From a virus: a DNA stretch of 38,099 bases. A program made the translations under genes and the position numbers. The DNA lies in the IMG/VR virus record IMGVR_UViG_3300033048_000121, positions 1 through 38,099 of that record. One strand, 5' to 3'. Below are positions 8,236-16,282 of this stretch, in pieces. Position 1 is the first letter of the stretch. Each line of letters opens with the position of its first letter. The notes under the pieces are model-generated. The model was given only the letters and a program-made list of their open reading frames with translations. It was not told where the DNA came from and did not search any database.

Positions 8236-10548
8236 TGCGGTGACGAGTTGTTTGGTGTTCTTGGCGGTTTGTTCACTGGCCTTGGCGGTGCGTTCGGCGA
8301 TTGGATCACTACCTGCAAGGCTCTGGACAGCCAGTGCGTTGAAGGTGCCTCGGGTGACCACACCGGATTGACGGAGTGTGCCGCCGAGTCCGGCGAGCTG
8401 GTTTTGTATGCGGGCGATGAGGTCGTCGATGGAGCTGGTTGATGATTCGCCGGTGTCGGTTTCGCTTCGTTTCTTGGCAGCTTCAGCAATCGCTTCGTCG
8501 AGTTGTTTGCGGGCTTCTTCCAATGCTTGCTGGGTCGCTTCGATCTTGGAGTTGGTGCGGTCGTCGAGCTTCTTCTGGGCTTCTTCGAACTGCCGACCGA
8601 TCTCGGCGAGCGTGGCTTCGTTTTCGTTTGATGATCGATCCCGTTGACGATTTCGGCTCTGTTCACGATTGGCGAGTGCCTGCTTGGTTTGCGATTCGAT
8701 CTCGTTGAGCCGGGCTTCGAGTTGGTCATCGATGCCCTGTTTGGCGGCCTTGACATCGAGCGTTGAATCGAACAATCCTTGGATTTCAAGCATCCGCTTG
8801 GCGACGAATGAGGTCGCCGTCTCCCATATCTTCTTGAACCCGCTGGCGAAGTTTGTCCATGTCTTGGAGAGGAAGGCCGTCGTTTCGATCCACGCAACCT
8901 CGATGGCGTGTAAACCGATCTGGGCGGCCGCCAATGCTCCGAACCACATCTGCTGTGCGGTGGAGATGAAGAACCGTTTGGCTTCAAGCCATGCCCGATT
9001 GATCACGGCGATGCCTTGCTCCCATGCGAGTTTGAGCGAGAGCCAGAGGATTTGGGCAGCCAGTGCGACATCACCAGCAGCCAATGCATCAGACATTCCG
9101 CCGACGACCTTGGTGACGGTTTCTTTGAGTTTGCCGAACTGCTCGCTGAGCCATGACAACGCTTCACCGCCCGCACCGCTTGAGGTCAGGATGGCGGCAC
9201 CGATACCGATCGCCGCTGCGGCAACCAGCCCGATCGGCGAGAGCAATGCGGCGAGCACCGTGCCCATGATCCCGATCGCTGCGCCGACGCCGGTGATGAT
9301 CGCGGCGAGCGAACCGAACACCGCACCAATGGCAACGATCGCAACCCCGGCGATGACCAACGCGATACCAATCCCGATCACGGCGACGGTCACCTTGAGG
9401 ATTGTGACGACGAGTTGACGGTTCTGGTTGATGAGATTGGTGATCCAACCCGAAATCTTGGTGATCGCATCGGCTGCTCGGCGGACTGGTTTCTGGATCG
9501 CCTCGCCGATGGCAATGGCGACGCCTTCGACCGCCGAGAGCAACTTACGGAACGAGCCGCCGATGCCTGCATCCATTTCCTCGGCTGTCTTGACCGCCAG
9601 CCCAGCGGAGTTGGTGATCTTGTCACGGAGTTCGTCGAACGCCTCGGCGGATGATGCGAGTTTGAGAGCAGCCGCCTGCCCACGACCGAACAGCGTCTCG
9701 AAGATGGACAATCGCTGTGCAGAGCCGAGGCCTTTCGTCGCCTTGGCCAGGTCGTTGAGGATGTCGGCGAGCGGGCGAAGGTTGCCCTGAGCATCGACGG
9801 CTTCGATACCAATCTTCCGCAGATCGGCTTGCTTGGATTCATTGGAGAGGTTCTTGTAGGCCCGGGCCAGTGCGTTGCCCGCGAGCGAGCCCTTGATGCC
9901 GTTGTTGGCGAGCACCGCGATCGCGGCGGCGGTTTCTTCAATGCTCGCGCCCGCCTCGGCGGCGATCGGCGCGACGGGCTTCATGGCCTCGAACAAATCT
10001 TCGAGCGTCTGGGCGCTGCCGTTGGCCGTCGCAGTGAGCACATCCGTCACGCGGGCCATTTGGGCAACGGGAAGATTGAACCCACGCAAGGCCGCGCCTG
10101 CGATCTCGGTCGCTCGGGGAAGGTCGGTGCTCGTCGCGCGGGCCAAGGCCAGCACGGCTTCGGTACTTCTCAAGATTGCCTCTGGTTTGAATCCTGCTCG
10201 ACCAAGTTCGGTCATAGCTTCAGCGACTTGCCCGGCTGTGAATGAAGTCGTTCGCCCGAGTCGTTTGGCTTCCTCGCGGAGTGACTGAAACTGTGCTTCA
10301 GTCGCCCCGGTAACCGCTCGCACCTGACGCATCCGGTCATCGAATCCGGCAAACACACGGGTCGATATGGCAAAGCCTGCCGCGAGTCCTGTACCGATAC
10401 CAGTGAGGCGTGCGCCGATCCGCTGCACCGATGAACCGAACGCCTTGAGTCGTTTCTGGGCGCGGTTGAGCCCGCGGACAAGTTTGTTGTCGTTGGCGTA
10501 GAGCTCGATGTAGGCCGCCCCTGCTCGGATGCCGCGTGCGGATGCCAT
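8206..10548 (-). CDS. phage tail tape-measure protein
   Basis: 780 residues. The N-terminal third carries the TP901-type pattern: FDDRMRQVRAVTGATEAQF, then LGRTTSFTAGQVAEAMTELG and repeated alpha-helical segments. Residues about 380-460 are strongly hydrophobic and Gly/Ala-rich (several membrane-like helices). Residues about 610-730 form a charged coiled coil (QFEEAQKKLDDR, ALEEARKQLDEAIAEAAKK). The protein sets tail length and is ejected ahead of DNA; 780 residues predicts a tail of roughly 100 nm if the usual scaling holds. SD GGAG lies about 8 bases before the ATG. It follows the lipoprotein gene and overlaps the plus-strand gene end. Confidence 0.9.
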   Translation of the reverse strand: MASARGIRAGAAYIELYANDNKLVRGLNRAQKRLKAFGSSVQRIGARLTGIGTGLAAGFAISTRVFAGFDDRMRQVRAVTGATEAQFQSLREEAKRLGRTTSFTAGQVAEAMTELGRAGFKPEAILRSTEAVLALARATSTDLPRATEIAGAALRGFNLPVAQMARVTDVLTATANGSAQTLEDLFEAMKPVAPIAAEAGASIEETAAAIAVLANNGIKGSLAGNALARAYKNLSNESKQADLRKIGIEAVDAQGNLRPLADILNDLAKATKGLGSAQRLSIFETLFGRGQAAALKLASSAEAFDELRDKITNSAGLAVKTAEEMDAGIGGSFRKLLSAVEGVAIAIGEAIQKPVRRAADAITKISGWITNLINQNRQLVVTILKVTVAVIGIGIALVIAGVAIVAIGAVFGSLAAIITGVGAAIGIMGTVLAALLSPIGLVAAAAIGIGAAILTSSGAGGEALSWLSEQFGKLKETVTKVVGGMSDALAAGDVALAAQILWLSLKLAWEQGIAVINRAWLEAKRFFISTAQQMWFGALAAAQIGLHAIEVAWIETTAFLSKTWTNFASGFKKIWETATSFVAKRMLEIQGLFDSTLDVKAAKQGIDDQLEARLNEIESQTKQALANREQSRNRQRDRSSNENEATLAEIGRQFEEAQKKLDDRTNSKIEATQQALEEARKQLDEAIAEAAKKRSETDTGESSTSSIDDLIARIQNQLAGLGGTLRQSGVVTRGTFNALAVQSLAGSDPIAERTAKASEQTAKNTKQLVTASQTGGLSFA

Positions 10549-10560
10549 GCGATGCTCCGA

Positions 10561-11040
10561 TCAGGTGTTGATGATGCCCGATGGTGGAGTAGGGTTGGTC
10601 GGTGGAGCGACCCGCCCTTCCTTCATCCCCTTGTTGAACGACGATTCCTTCTCCTTGCGAAGCCGTCCAGTTCCGAGGAAGAGTCCGACGAGGCCGGTCA
10701 TGGCGGGAAGTGCTGGGCCGAGCATGGGGATGCCTGCGACGGTTGGGCCGAGCTGATCAAGGGCCGAGAGTGTCAGTTGGCTGAAGATGCCCCGGATCTC
10801 GCCTGCCCGTTCGATGTTGGACTTCCACTGCGAGCCGGTGCGTTGTGTTTCCTCGAACCATGCCCGGTATTCGGCTTCGGCTTCGTTGAGCGAAGTGGTC
10901 GCTGCCAATCCAGTTGATTGTTGAACACGGTTGGGTGTCTTGACCCGGACGATGTCGCCGAGATCAAATCCGGAGCATGCCCCGAGTGCGAGGGTGATCA
11001 TGATGAGTGCGAAGCCGTAGGAGTAGTGTCGGTGTTGCAT
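10561..11040 (-). CDS. phage-encoded lipoprotein, unknown role
   Basis: 159 residues with a lipoprotein signal: basic start, hydrophobic core, lipobox LGAC with Cys22 as the predicted lipidated residue. A second hydrophobic stretch lies near residues 115-133 (GPALPAMTGLVGLFLGTG) followed by RLRKEKE. SD AAGGAGG sits 7 bases before the ATG. It is between the tail chaperones and the tape measure. Phage lipoproteins can be spanin subunits, superinfection-exclusion factors or entry proteins; no partner with the usual nested-spanin arrangement is visible, so the role is open. Confidence 0.65.
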   Translation of the reverse strand: MQHRHYSYGFALIMITLALGACSGFDLGDIVRVKTPNRVQQSTGLAATTSLNEAEAEYRAWFEETQRTGSQWKSNIERAGEIRGIFSQLTLSALDQLGPTVAGIPMLGPALPAMTGLVGLFLGTGRLRKEKESSFNKGMKEGRVAPPTNPTPPSGIINT

Positions 11041-11282
11041 GGGTGCGCCTCCTTGCGAGTGGTGTTGTGGGGGGTTGGTGGGTATGAATGCTTGCCGTCG
11101 ATGAAGATGTCTTTGAGAATGCTCACATCGACCTTCTGTTTGGGTTTGTGTGTCACGGCGAACGGATCGAAGTCGTTCGGCCTGAACGCTCGGTGCTTCT
11201 TAGGATCACGGTTGGCGTTGGCGATCAGGGCCATGAGCGAACTCGTGCGTGCCCATTCGTCGCGTTGCTTCGCCTCGGCCAT
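10998..11282 (-). CDS. second tail-assembly chaperone (GT-like), possibly made by frameshift
   Basis: 94 residues from the only in-frame ATG, with no clear SD. The same frame is open upstream through the end of the first chaperone gene and reads WRFIWQLAGIVGIDPAALT, then LRELAAMAEAKQRDEW and LMALIANANRDPKK. The 'tLRELxxMAEa...W...sLmAlIANanRDPKK' pattern is what I know from second chaperone frames of siphoviruses. The homologous-looking part starts before the ATG, so the natural product probably begins in the 11303-11791 frame and shifts by -1 between about 11440 and 11350. Its 3' end overlaps the lipoprotein start. C-terminal residues after about 80 are low complexity. Confidence 0.7.
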   Translation of the reverse strand: MAEAKQRDEWARTSSLMALIANANRDPKKHRAFRPNDFDPFAVTHKPKQKVDVSILKDIFIDGKHSYPPTPHNTTRKEAHPCNTDTTPTASHSS

Positions 11283-11302
11283 TGCAGCCAGTTCACGCAG
11301 GG

Positions 11303-11791
11303 TCAGGGCGGCGGGATCGATGCCGACGATTCCTGCGAGTTGCCAGATGAATCGCCAACATGATTTTGCAGTGCTTCCTCGGCTATCCGATCCAGTTCGC
11401 CGCTCTCGATCCGTTGTTCGATCAGATCCCTCGCCTTGTCCATTACTCGATGGGTTGTTTCGAGGACTCGTTTCAGATTCGCCCGGTCCCTCGGGCTCGG
11501 GGAAAAAGACACGAGTTCTTCGAGCAGGGCCGTGGTCGCGTGTTCGATCGCGTCGCCCGCCATTGCTCGTCCGAAGTCTTCATCGCTGACGCTTTGAGCG
11601 TCGGCTTCTGGTTTGCACACGGCGTAGACAATATCACACAGCAGCACCGGGTCGGTAATGAGCCGGTCGATCAGCTTGCCGCCAACGACTTCGAGCAGAT
11701 CGACATCGAGCAGTCCACGCACGCGTTTGATCGCGTCGATGGTGATGCTCACGGTCCAGGTGCGTCCGGCGTTGTCTTGAAATGTTTTCAT
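11303..11791 (-). CDS. phage tail-assembly chaperone (G-like)
   Basis: 162 residues: a beta-rich start (TFQDNAGRTWTVSITIDAIKRV), then a helical middle with LLEVVGGKLIDRLITDP and a charged helix (RVMDKARDLIEQRIESGELDRIAEEALQ), and a Ser-rich tail. Position directly after the tail tube and before the tape measure is the classic slot for the tail chaperone, which coats the tape measure during assembly. SD GGAG about 10 bases before the ATG. The last 90 bases overlap an alternate open frame that continues into the second chaperone gene. Confidence 0.75.
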   Translation of the reverse strand: MKTFQDNAGRTWTVSITIDAIKRVRGLLDVDLLEVVGGKLIDRLITDPVLLCDIVYAVCKPEADAQSVSDEDFGRAMAGDAIEHATTALLEELVSFSPSPRDRANLKRVLETTHRVMDKARDLIEQRIESGELDRIAEEALQNHVGDSSGNSQESSASIPPP

Positions 11792-11806
11792 CGCTCATAT
11801 CTCCAA

Positions 11807-12229
11807 TCAGATCCATGCAGGCGCGGTACCGTCGTAGGTGACCTTGGCGGTGATTGACACAGTCAACGCTTCTTCGAGTTGTTCGCTTCGGCTGAAGTTG
11901 GTGATCGAGAAGTCGGCTTCGAGCCCTTCGCCCGCAGGTCCATCGAGCACCTGCAGCCCGATCACGGCGTTGTTGAAGAACGCGTCCTTGATGGCCGTGA
12001 ACCCCGCGTCGGCGGTGTCCCATACCATCTCGAACTCGACGCTCGCTTCTTTGAGCGTGCCGACGGTTGCCCGCCAACCCGCGTTAGCGCGGGTCGTGAT
12101 GTCGGCTTCGCCCGTTTCGAGCGAGAGCGTCACATCCTTGACATTGGCGAGTTCGGTCCATGCACCGGCCCCGCCGACGCCTCCGGATTTGAAGTTGAGC
12201 ACGGCGTCCATGCCGAGTTTGATGGCCAT
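11807..12229 (-). CDS. phage major tail tube protein
   Basis: 140 residues. Starts MAIKLGMDAVLNFKSGG and contains WTELANVKDVTLSLETGEADITTR and later GLEADFSITNFSRSEQLEEALTVSITAKVTY. 'vkDvtlsl..geaDvttR...gwra' is typical of tail tube proteins of siphoviruses; monomers stack as hexameric rings around the tape measure. SD AGGAG 5-6 bases before ATG. It lies between the HK97-gp10-like protein and the tail chaperone. Confidence 0.85.
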   Translation of the reverse strand: MAIKLGMDAVLNFKSGGVGGAGAWTELANVKDVTLSLETGEADITTRANAGWRATVGTLKEASVEFEMVWDTADAGFTAIKDAFFNNAVIGLQVLDGPAGEGLEADFSITNFSRSEQLEEALTVSITAKVTYDGTAPAWI

Positions 12230-12251
12230 GATGATCTCCTACTTGCTGGTT

Positions 12252-12653
12252 CTATCTGATCGACCCGGCCCAGTGCTTGGGCAGGCGGTCTTTGGTCTTG
12301 GTGAGTGCCGGTCCCATGAACGGCCGCTTTGGGTATCGCTGTCGCTTGTATCGCCCGCCGAACTCGTGTGCTCGACCAGACTGGCCAACGATCCGAAAGT
12401 CCGGCCCGATGACGACGCGTTGTCTGTGCTTCTCGACGGCGAATCGGATCGAACTCCGCAGTTGGCCTCGCCGGGTCTTGGGTGGCTTGCCCGGCTCGGC
12501 GGGGTTGCTGCTCTTGCGGATGCTGCGTTTGGCAGTGAGCCGAATCGACGCCCCCGCGTGCCCGAGGCTCTCGATATTCGCCCGGCGTGCCTTGCGGAGC
12601 ACCTTGGGGATATCCGAACGAGTCTTGACTTGGAATCCAATCGCTGCATTCAT
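12252..12653 (-). CDS. HK97 gp10-like neck/tail-completion protein
   Basis: 133 residues, strongly basic. Contains PGKPPKTRRGQLRSSIRF and VVIGPDFRIVGQSGRAHEFGG followed by KRPFMGPAL. The 'GkPP..rtG.Lr.si....' then 'aHEfGg' and 'RPFm.pAl' sequence is the hallmark of gp10/minor tail proteins that join the head and tail. ATG overlaps the upstream stop by ATGA. Next gene on the strand is the tail tube, which fits. Confidence 0.8.
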   Translation of the reverse strand: MNAAIGFQVKTRSDIPKVLRKARRANIESLGHAGASIRLTAKRSIRKSSNPAEPGKPPKTRRGQLRSSIRFAVEKHRQRVVIGPDFRIVGQSGRAHEFGGRYKRQRYPKRPFMGPALTKTKDRLPKHWAGSIR

Positions 12654-13078
12654 CTGAGCACCCTGAAAGTAAGAGTGATGATGCTGGTGAATACACGCTT
12701 TTCGGTCAGGTGCTCGGGTGCGAAGATTGGCTCGGTCGATACCTTGAGCACCGGGATACTGCCGATGCCTTCGATTTGAACGCGTCCACGCCGGAAGTGA
12801 TCCGCAATCTCCTCGGCCAATGACATCAACACATCCGCCTCAGAGTCGTCAGCGACCTTCTGCTGGATGCCGATATCGATCGCGTAGTCGTGCTGGTTCT
12901 GGTTTCGGCTCGATGCCAGGACTTCGATGCCCTTGGGAACAATCGACACATGCAAGTCGGCCATCTCTGGCAGATCGAACACGGGCTGATAGTGCCGCTC
13001 GGCTGCGATTTCCTGGCCCAATGTCGCGGCGTTGAGCGATTCGACAACAGCGTCGGCGATCAAAAGAAGCACACTCAT
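12650..13078 (-). CDS. tail terminator / tail-completion-like protein
   Basis: 142 residues. Begins MSVLLLIADAVVESLNAA, then HYQPVFDLPEMADLHVSIVPKG, and ends FAPEHLTEKRVFTSIITLTFRVLR. The layout (helix, then beta strands with 'v.vvp.g', ending in a strand 'f.s.itl.f') and the position before the gp10-like gene suggest a tail terminator or minor tail protein of the U/gp17 type. No family is certain. ATGA overlaps occur at both ends, so it is translationally coupled with its neighbours. Confidence 0.6.
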   Translation of the reverse strand: MSVLLLIADAVVESLNAATLGQEIAAERHYQPVFDLPEMADLHVSIVPKGIEVLASSRNQNQHDYAIDIGIQQKVADDSEADVLMSLAEEIADHFRRGRVQIEGIGSIPVLKVSTEPIFAPEHLTEKRVFTSIITLTFRVLR

Positions 13079-13356
13079 GGCGTGTCTCCCGTCTGGGCGT
13101 GTGAGCGCCCATTGAATCGGCCTTCGAGGTACGACACCCGTCGTTCGATCGAAACCAGATCGCCACGCAAACTCCGAATCTCAACGGTCAAACCGTCGAG
13201 CTGCCGGACAACCTGATCGAGCTTGGTGGTGACCACGCCCCATTGAACGGTCAACGCCAAGACACCGATCAAGGCCGTCAAGCCAATCCCCGCCCAACGA
13301 ACCCGTCCGTTCGATGGTGAGGTATTTGGTTGATGTTGTGTGCTGATCTGGCTCAT
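13075..13356 (-). CDS. small single-span membrane protein with coiled coil
   Basis: 93 residues: Ser/Asn-rich start, one membrane helix at about 22-44 (AGIGLTALIGVLALTVQWGVV), then an amphipathic heptad region (LDQVVRQLDGLTVEIRSLRGDL...) to about residue 80. The orientation would put the coiled coil outside the cytoplasm or in the periplasm. ATGA overlaps at both ends place it firmly in the head-tail operon. Such small membrane proteins in phages may act in lysis or DNA entry; nothing more specific is visible. Confidence 0.7.
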   Translation of the reverse strand: MSQISTQHQPNTSPSNGRVRWAGIGLTALIGVLALTVQWGVVTTKLDQVVRQLDGLTVEIRSLRGDLVSIERRVSYLEGRFNGRSHAQTGDTP

Positions 13357-13739
13357 GGGTTCGTCTCTGTGGCGATGTGCTTGGTGTGGATGCGGAGGGC
13401 TTTGCGGTACGGATCGGAATAGCGAAAGACGGGTTCGTCGCCGGGTGAGAGAACTTCGTAGACGACGGTGGTGCTGCCATCGATCTCGCGGATCAGATCG
13501 CCGCGTTTGGGCAGTGTGGCTTGTCCGTCGAGCACAAGGTCGCTCGTGCGGATCAGGTAGTCCCGGCTCTCCGTCTTGTGGACGATGCCGTACTCATCCG
13601 CCTGCTCGAACACCGTCCGCCCAACCGTCGCTTGAACCGCCACGGTGCTCGCACCACGCCCATACGACACCGATCGCGTCATGTGCAGGTGTCGCTGGTC
13701 GTCAAGCCAGCTTACGCCTTGTTCGAGCATGTCCGCCAT
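13353..13739 (-). CDS. probable head-tail joining/stopper protein
   Basis: 128 residues with a good SD (GGAAGGA, about 6 bases before ATG). Start MADMLEQGVSWLDDQR; middle LIRTSDLVLDGQATLPKRGDLIREI, then TTVVYEVLSPGDEPVFRYSD. A short N-terminal helix, then 'yi....dl.l.g....P..GD.i' is the look of head-tail connector/stopper proteins that close the portal channel. The position between the decoration protein and tail-completion genes agrees. Confidence 0.6.
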   Translation of the reverse strand: MADMLEQGVSWLDDQRHLHMTRSVSYGRGASTVAVQATVGRTVFEQADEYGIVHKTESRDYLIRTSDLVLDGQATLPKRGDLIREIDGSTTVVYEVLSPGDEPVFRYSDPYRKALRIHTKHIATETNP

Positions 13740-13751
13740 GACGATTCCTTC

Positions 13752-14090
13752 CTATTGGCTCATCCGCACACGGACAACCGAGTCGTTGTCGCCAGCCGCT
13801 GCGAGGGTTCGTCCGATGCGTTTGTTCGCACCGGTCGCACTGTCCACCGTGGCTTCGTTGGCAGTGTCGTCCCAGTACACATCGAGCCCCTCGGCGATCG
13901 CCGTGCTCGCGCCGGTGGCTTTAGGGAAGTCAAAGACACCGGTGACGGCCAACGCACCGAGCGCATTGGCTTTGATGTTGAGCTTGGCGACGCCGACGAG
14001 TTCGCCTTGGACGACGACTTGGCCCGCGACGACATCCGCCGTTGGGGTGTAGTCGATCGAGTTGCCTTCATGGATGTATGTTGCGGTCAT
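13752..14090 (-). CDS. capsid decoration/cement protein (DUF2190-like)
   Basis: 112 residues from the ATG at 14090, which has a strong SD (GAGGAG, 9 bases upstream); the frame is open to 14156 but the extra 22 residues are acidic and lack an SD. Starts TATYIHEGNSIDYTPTADVVAGQVV and includes VGVAKLNIKANALGALAVTGVFDFPK and DVYWDD. This beta-barrel pattern is DUF2190, which coats the capsid surface. It is directly downstream of the major capsid gene, its usual place. Confidence 0.85.
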   Translation of the reverse strand: MTATYIHEGNSIDYTPTADVVAGQVVVQGELVGVAKLNIKANALGALAVTGVFDFPKATGASTAIAEGLDVYWDDTANEATVDSATGANKRIGRTLAAAGDNDSVVRVRMSQ

Positions 14091-14182
14091 GATTGTGTTC
14101 TCCTCATCGATGAGCTGGTGGCTATCGATCTGATTGTCTTCTGGAAACTGGGACATGGGTCAATCCTGCTTTGTTTCATGGC

Positions 14183-15106
14183 TTACACCTCGCCCTTGCT
14201 CTTGACCGCTGCGCGGTGGTCTTGCATCGCCACGCCGAAGTCGAAGTAGCCACGCCACTGCATGCCCAGTGTGTTGAAATCGGTCTCGCCGGATTCGATC
14301 GTGGGTGTGCGCTTGCCGCGCAGGTACGCGATCTCGATGGCCGCGACATCGGCTGGGTTGGCCAACAGATACCACGCCTTGGGGCTGCCGCCGGTGATTC
14401 CCTGAGCGTTGAGGTACGGCGAGGCGACCGGATTCCACTTGCCCGCGTGCGGATTAACCGCTGGCTTGGGCTTGTTGGTGTCGGTGACTTCGTTGACCCG
14501 GGTTTCGGTCATCAGCACCTGCGCCGAGACCTTGAGCGACGAAGGCACCAGCAGCACCGATGGCGAGAGCAAGACGGGCTTGCCTTCCGAATCGGTTTGA
14601 TCAAGGAACACCTGCTCGGCTTTGGTCAACGCGTCGATCGACAACGCAGTGTCCGCGCCAGCGAGGAAGTTTTTGTTGGCCGCGTCGAAGAAGTTCGAAG
14701 GATTGGACAGCAGCAACTCAAAGACGGCTTCCTCACGCTTGAGCGCGGACATCCGCCCGATCAAACGCGGAATTTGCAAGAATGCGCCAAGATCATCGTT
14801 GATCATCATCTGCCGGGTGAGCGAGATCATCCGCCCGAAGGTTTCGACCTTATTCTTGAACGCCTGCTCGCTCAAACCAGCGTGCTTGAGTTCGCCGTCT
14901 GGGCCGACCTTCTCGAAGACGCCATTGCCGGTGAGCCGGTAGCGGGTCACTTCCTTGAAGTCGTTCACATCGGTTTCGGCGCTGAACTGAGCGACCACAC
15001 TTTCGACCGCGTTGTACGCCGCGAGCATGGTTTTGTTGGCGACATTGGACAGGATGCCAGAAAGTGAGACCGTGCTGAATCCACCTCCACCGGCTGCCTG
15101 GATCAT
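14183..15106 (-). CDS. major capsid protein (Mu gpT/HK97-fold type), downstream part of a protease-capsid frame
   Basis: 307 residues from the only in-frame ATG after the TGA at 15155-15157. Key segments: FSTVSLSGILSNVANKTML near the start, DFKEVTRYRLTG, RMISLTRQMMINDDLGAF, and AWYLLANPADVAAIEIAYL. These are typical of the capsid half of 'prohead protease/major capsid protein fusion' chains. The 16 codons between the TGA and this ATG continue the same frame and look like native capsid N-arm (IDNETIRAAFAANGR), and the ATG lacks a good SD. So the capsid protein may come from readthrough, reinitiation, or be lost by a nonsense mutation. Confidence 0.85.
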   Translation of the reverse strand: MIQAAGGGGFSTVSLSGILSNVANKTMLAAYNAVESVVAQFSAETDVNDFKEVTRYRLTGNGVFEKVGPDGELKHAGLSEQAFKNKVETFGRMISLTRQMMINDDLGAFLQIPRLIGRMSALKREEAVFELLLSNPSNFFDAANKNFLAGADTALSIDALTKAEQVFLDQTDSEGKPVLLSPSVLLVPSSLKVSAQVLMTETRVNEVTDTNKPKPAVNPHAGKWNPVASPYLNAQGITGGSPKAWYLLANPADVAAIEIAYLRGKRTPTIESGETDFNTLGMQWRGYFDFGVAMQDHRAAVKSKGEV

Positions 15107-15154
15107 TCGCCCGTTTGCTGCGAATGCTGCGCGAATTGTTTCATTGTCGATGCG

Positions 15155-16282
15155 TCAGGGTCGAACATAATCACCAGCCGCGTGGATCGTCTCGTAGATC
15201 AGCGTGTGCAGCCCGGCCCCTTGCAGATCTCGGGCAACCGCCGCATTCATCGTCTTCTCGTCGTACCACTTGCCGACTTGCGATTCGGGAACCCCCGCCG
15301 ACAGGCACATGGCCGCTTCGAGGGCTCGCCCGGATTGGGCTTGATCCGCGTCTTTGCGCACGCCGCCACGGGTCAAGGTTGGACGCTGGGCGCGGAGGAC
15401 TTCGAGTTCGGTGTGGTTGGTATCCCAGCCCTCAGCGATAGCATTCGCTTCGATCACATCGTGCTTTCCAGCACAGATGCGCCGAACCGCCGAGATGCGT
15501 GTGGTCTCGGCGGCGGTCTCAGCCCGGATACGGGCGATGACATCCATGTCACCACCCGCACCATTTCCACCTTCAGCTTCCTTGCCGGTCGGTTGGGCTT
15601 GCTCAGCTTCGAACATGGCCTGCAGATTGGTCGTTTGTGTTTCGGTGAGCGCCTCGGGATCGAACCCCTTTGCTTCGAGCCATTGAGTGAATTTCATGTC
15701 GTCCTCCTTGACGATGTGTTGTGAGTTGGTTTGATGCATGCGTGAAGCCGCGACGCTCGCGCTCGTGTTGTCATCTGCGCCCAGTGCGACGAAGCTCACT
15801 TCGCCGAGCATCGATTTGCGTGCGATATGTACCGGGCCGGCGAACTCTCGCCCGTTGGCCATTGCCTTCTTGCCCTTGGGCACGAACTCCATCTGTCCAG
15901 ACATCGCACCAAGCGACGCCTGCCAGGGGAATCCGTTTCGGCTGCTCTCGATGATCTCTTTGGCGACCGCCCCGGCTCCCGAGATCACACCCGATACGAG
16001 CAACTGGTTGCCCTCGATGCGGATTGATTCGGTATGCCCGACGATCAACGATCGGTTGTGATCCTTGAGGATCGGGCGGCTCTTGATCTGCCCGCCCGCG
16101 ATCTCCATCCCGGCTAGATCAACCACGACCGGGTGTGCCCAACCCGCGAGGATCATCGGCCCGCCGGTGTAGGCGATCATCGAGAACCGGCGCAAGCTCG
16201 GCGCGTTGTCATTGCTGGAATCGCTCGCTTCGGTCCATTGCTCGATCGGAGCCGCCAGATTGAGCAGGTGTTTAGTTTTCAT
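15155..16282 (-). CDS. prohead protease with scaffold region (fusion frame truncated by in-frame TGA)
   Basis: 375 residues. Residues about 30-185 form the prohead protease: PILKDHNRSLIVGHTESI with the catalytic-type His, WQASLGAMSG with the Ser, and a later MLGEVSFVALGAD. Residues about 196-300 are a charged, Ala/Glu-rich scaffold-like segment, and the last 75 continue into the capsid-type region (YETIHAAGDYVRP). The frame then meets TGA but stays open through the capsid gene, 392 codons from ATG to ATG. In related phages protease, scaffold and capsid are one chain cut by the protease. Start ATG at 16282 overlaps the portal end and has a GGGGAG SD. Confidence 0.85.
   Translation of the reverse strand: MKTKHLLNLAAPIEQWTEASDSSNDNAPSLRRFSMIAYTGGPMILAGWAHPVVVDLAGMEIAGGQIKSRPILKDHNRSLIVGHTESIRIEGNQLLVSGVISGAGAVAKEIIESSRNGFPWQASLGAMSGQMEFVPKGKKAMANGREFAGPVHIARKSMLGEVSFVALGADDNTSASVAASRMHQTNSQHIVKEDDMKFTQWLEAKGFDPEALTETQTTNLQAMFEAEQAQPTGKEAEGGNGAGGDMDVIARIRAETAAETTRISAVRRICAGKHDVIEANAIAEGWDTNHTELEVLRAQRPTLTRGGVRKDADQAQSGRALEAAMCLSAGVPESQVGKWYDEKTMNAAVARDLQGAGLHTLIYETIHAAGDYVRP

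Noticed and set aside
12130-12696. 188-codon frame over tail genes
   Set aside because: Shadow of two overlapping, family-recognised tail proteins.
15121-15154. Alternative ATG or GTG start for the capsid gene between the TGA and 15106
   Set aside because: No ATG, GTG or TTG codon occurs in frame in this stretch.
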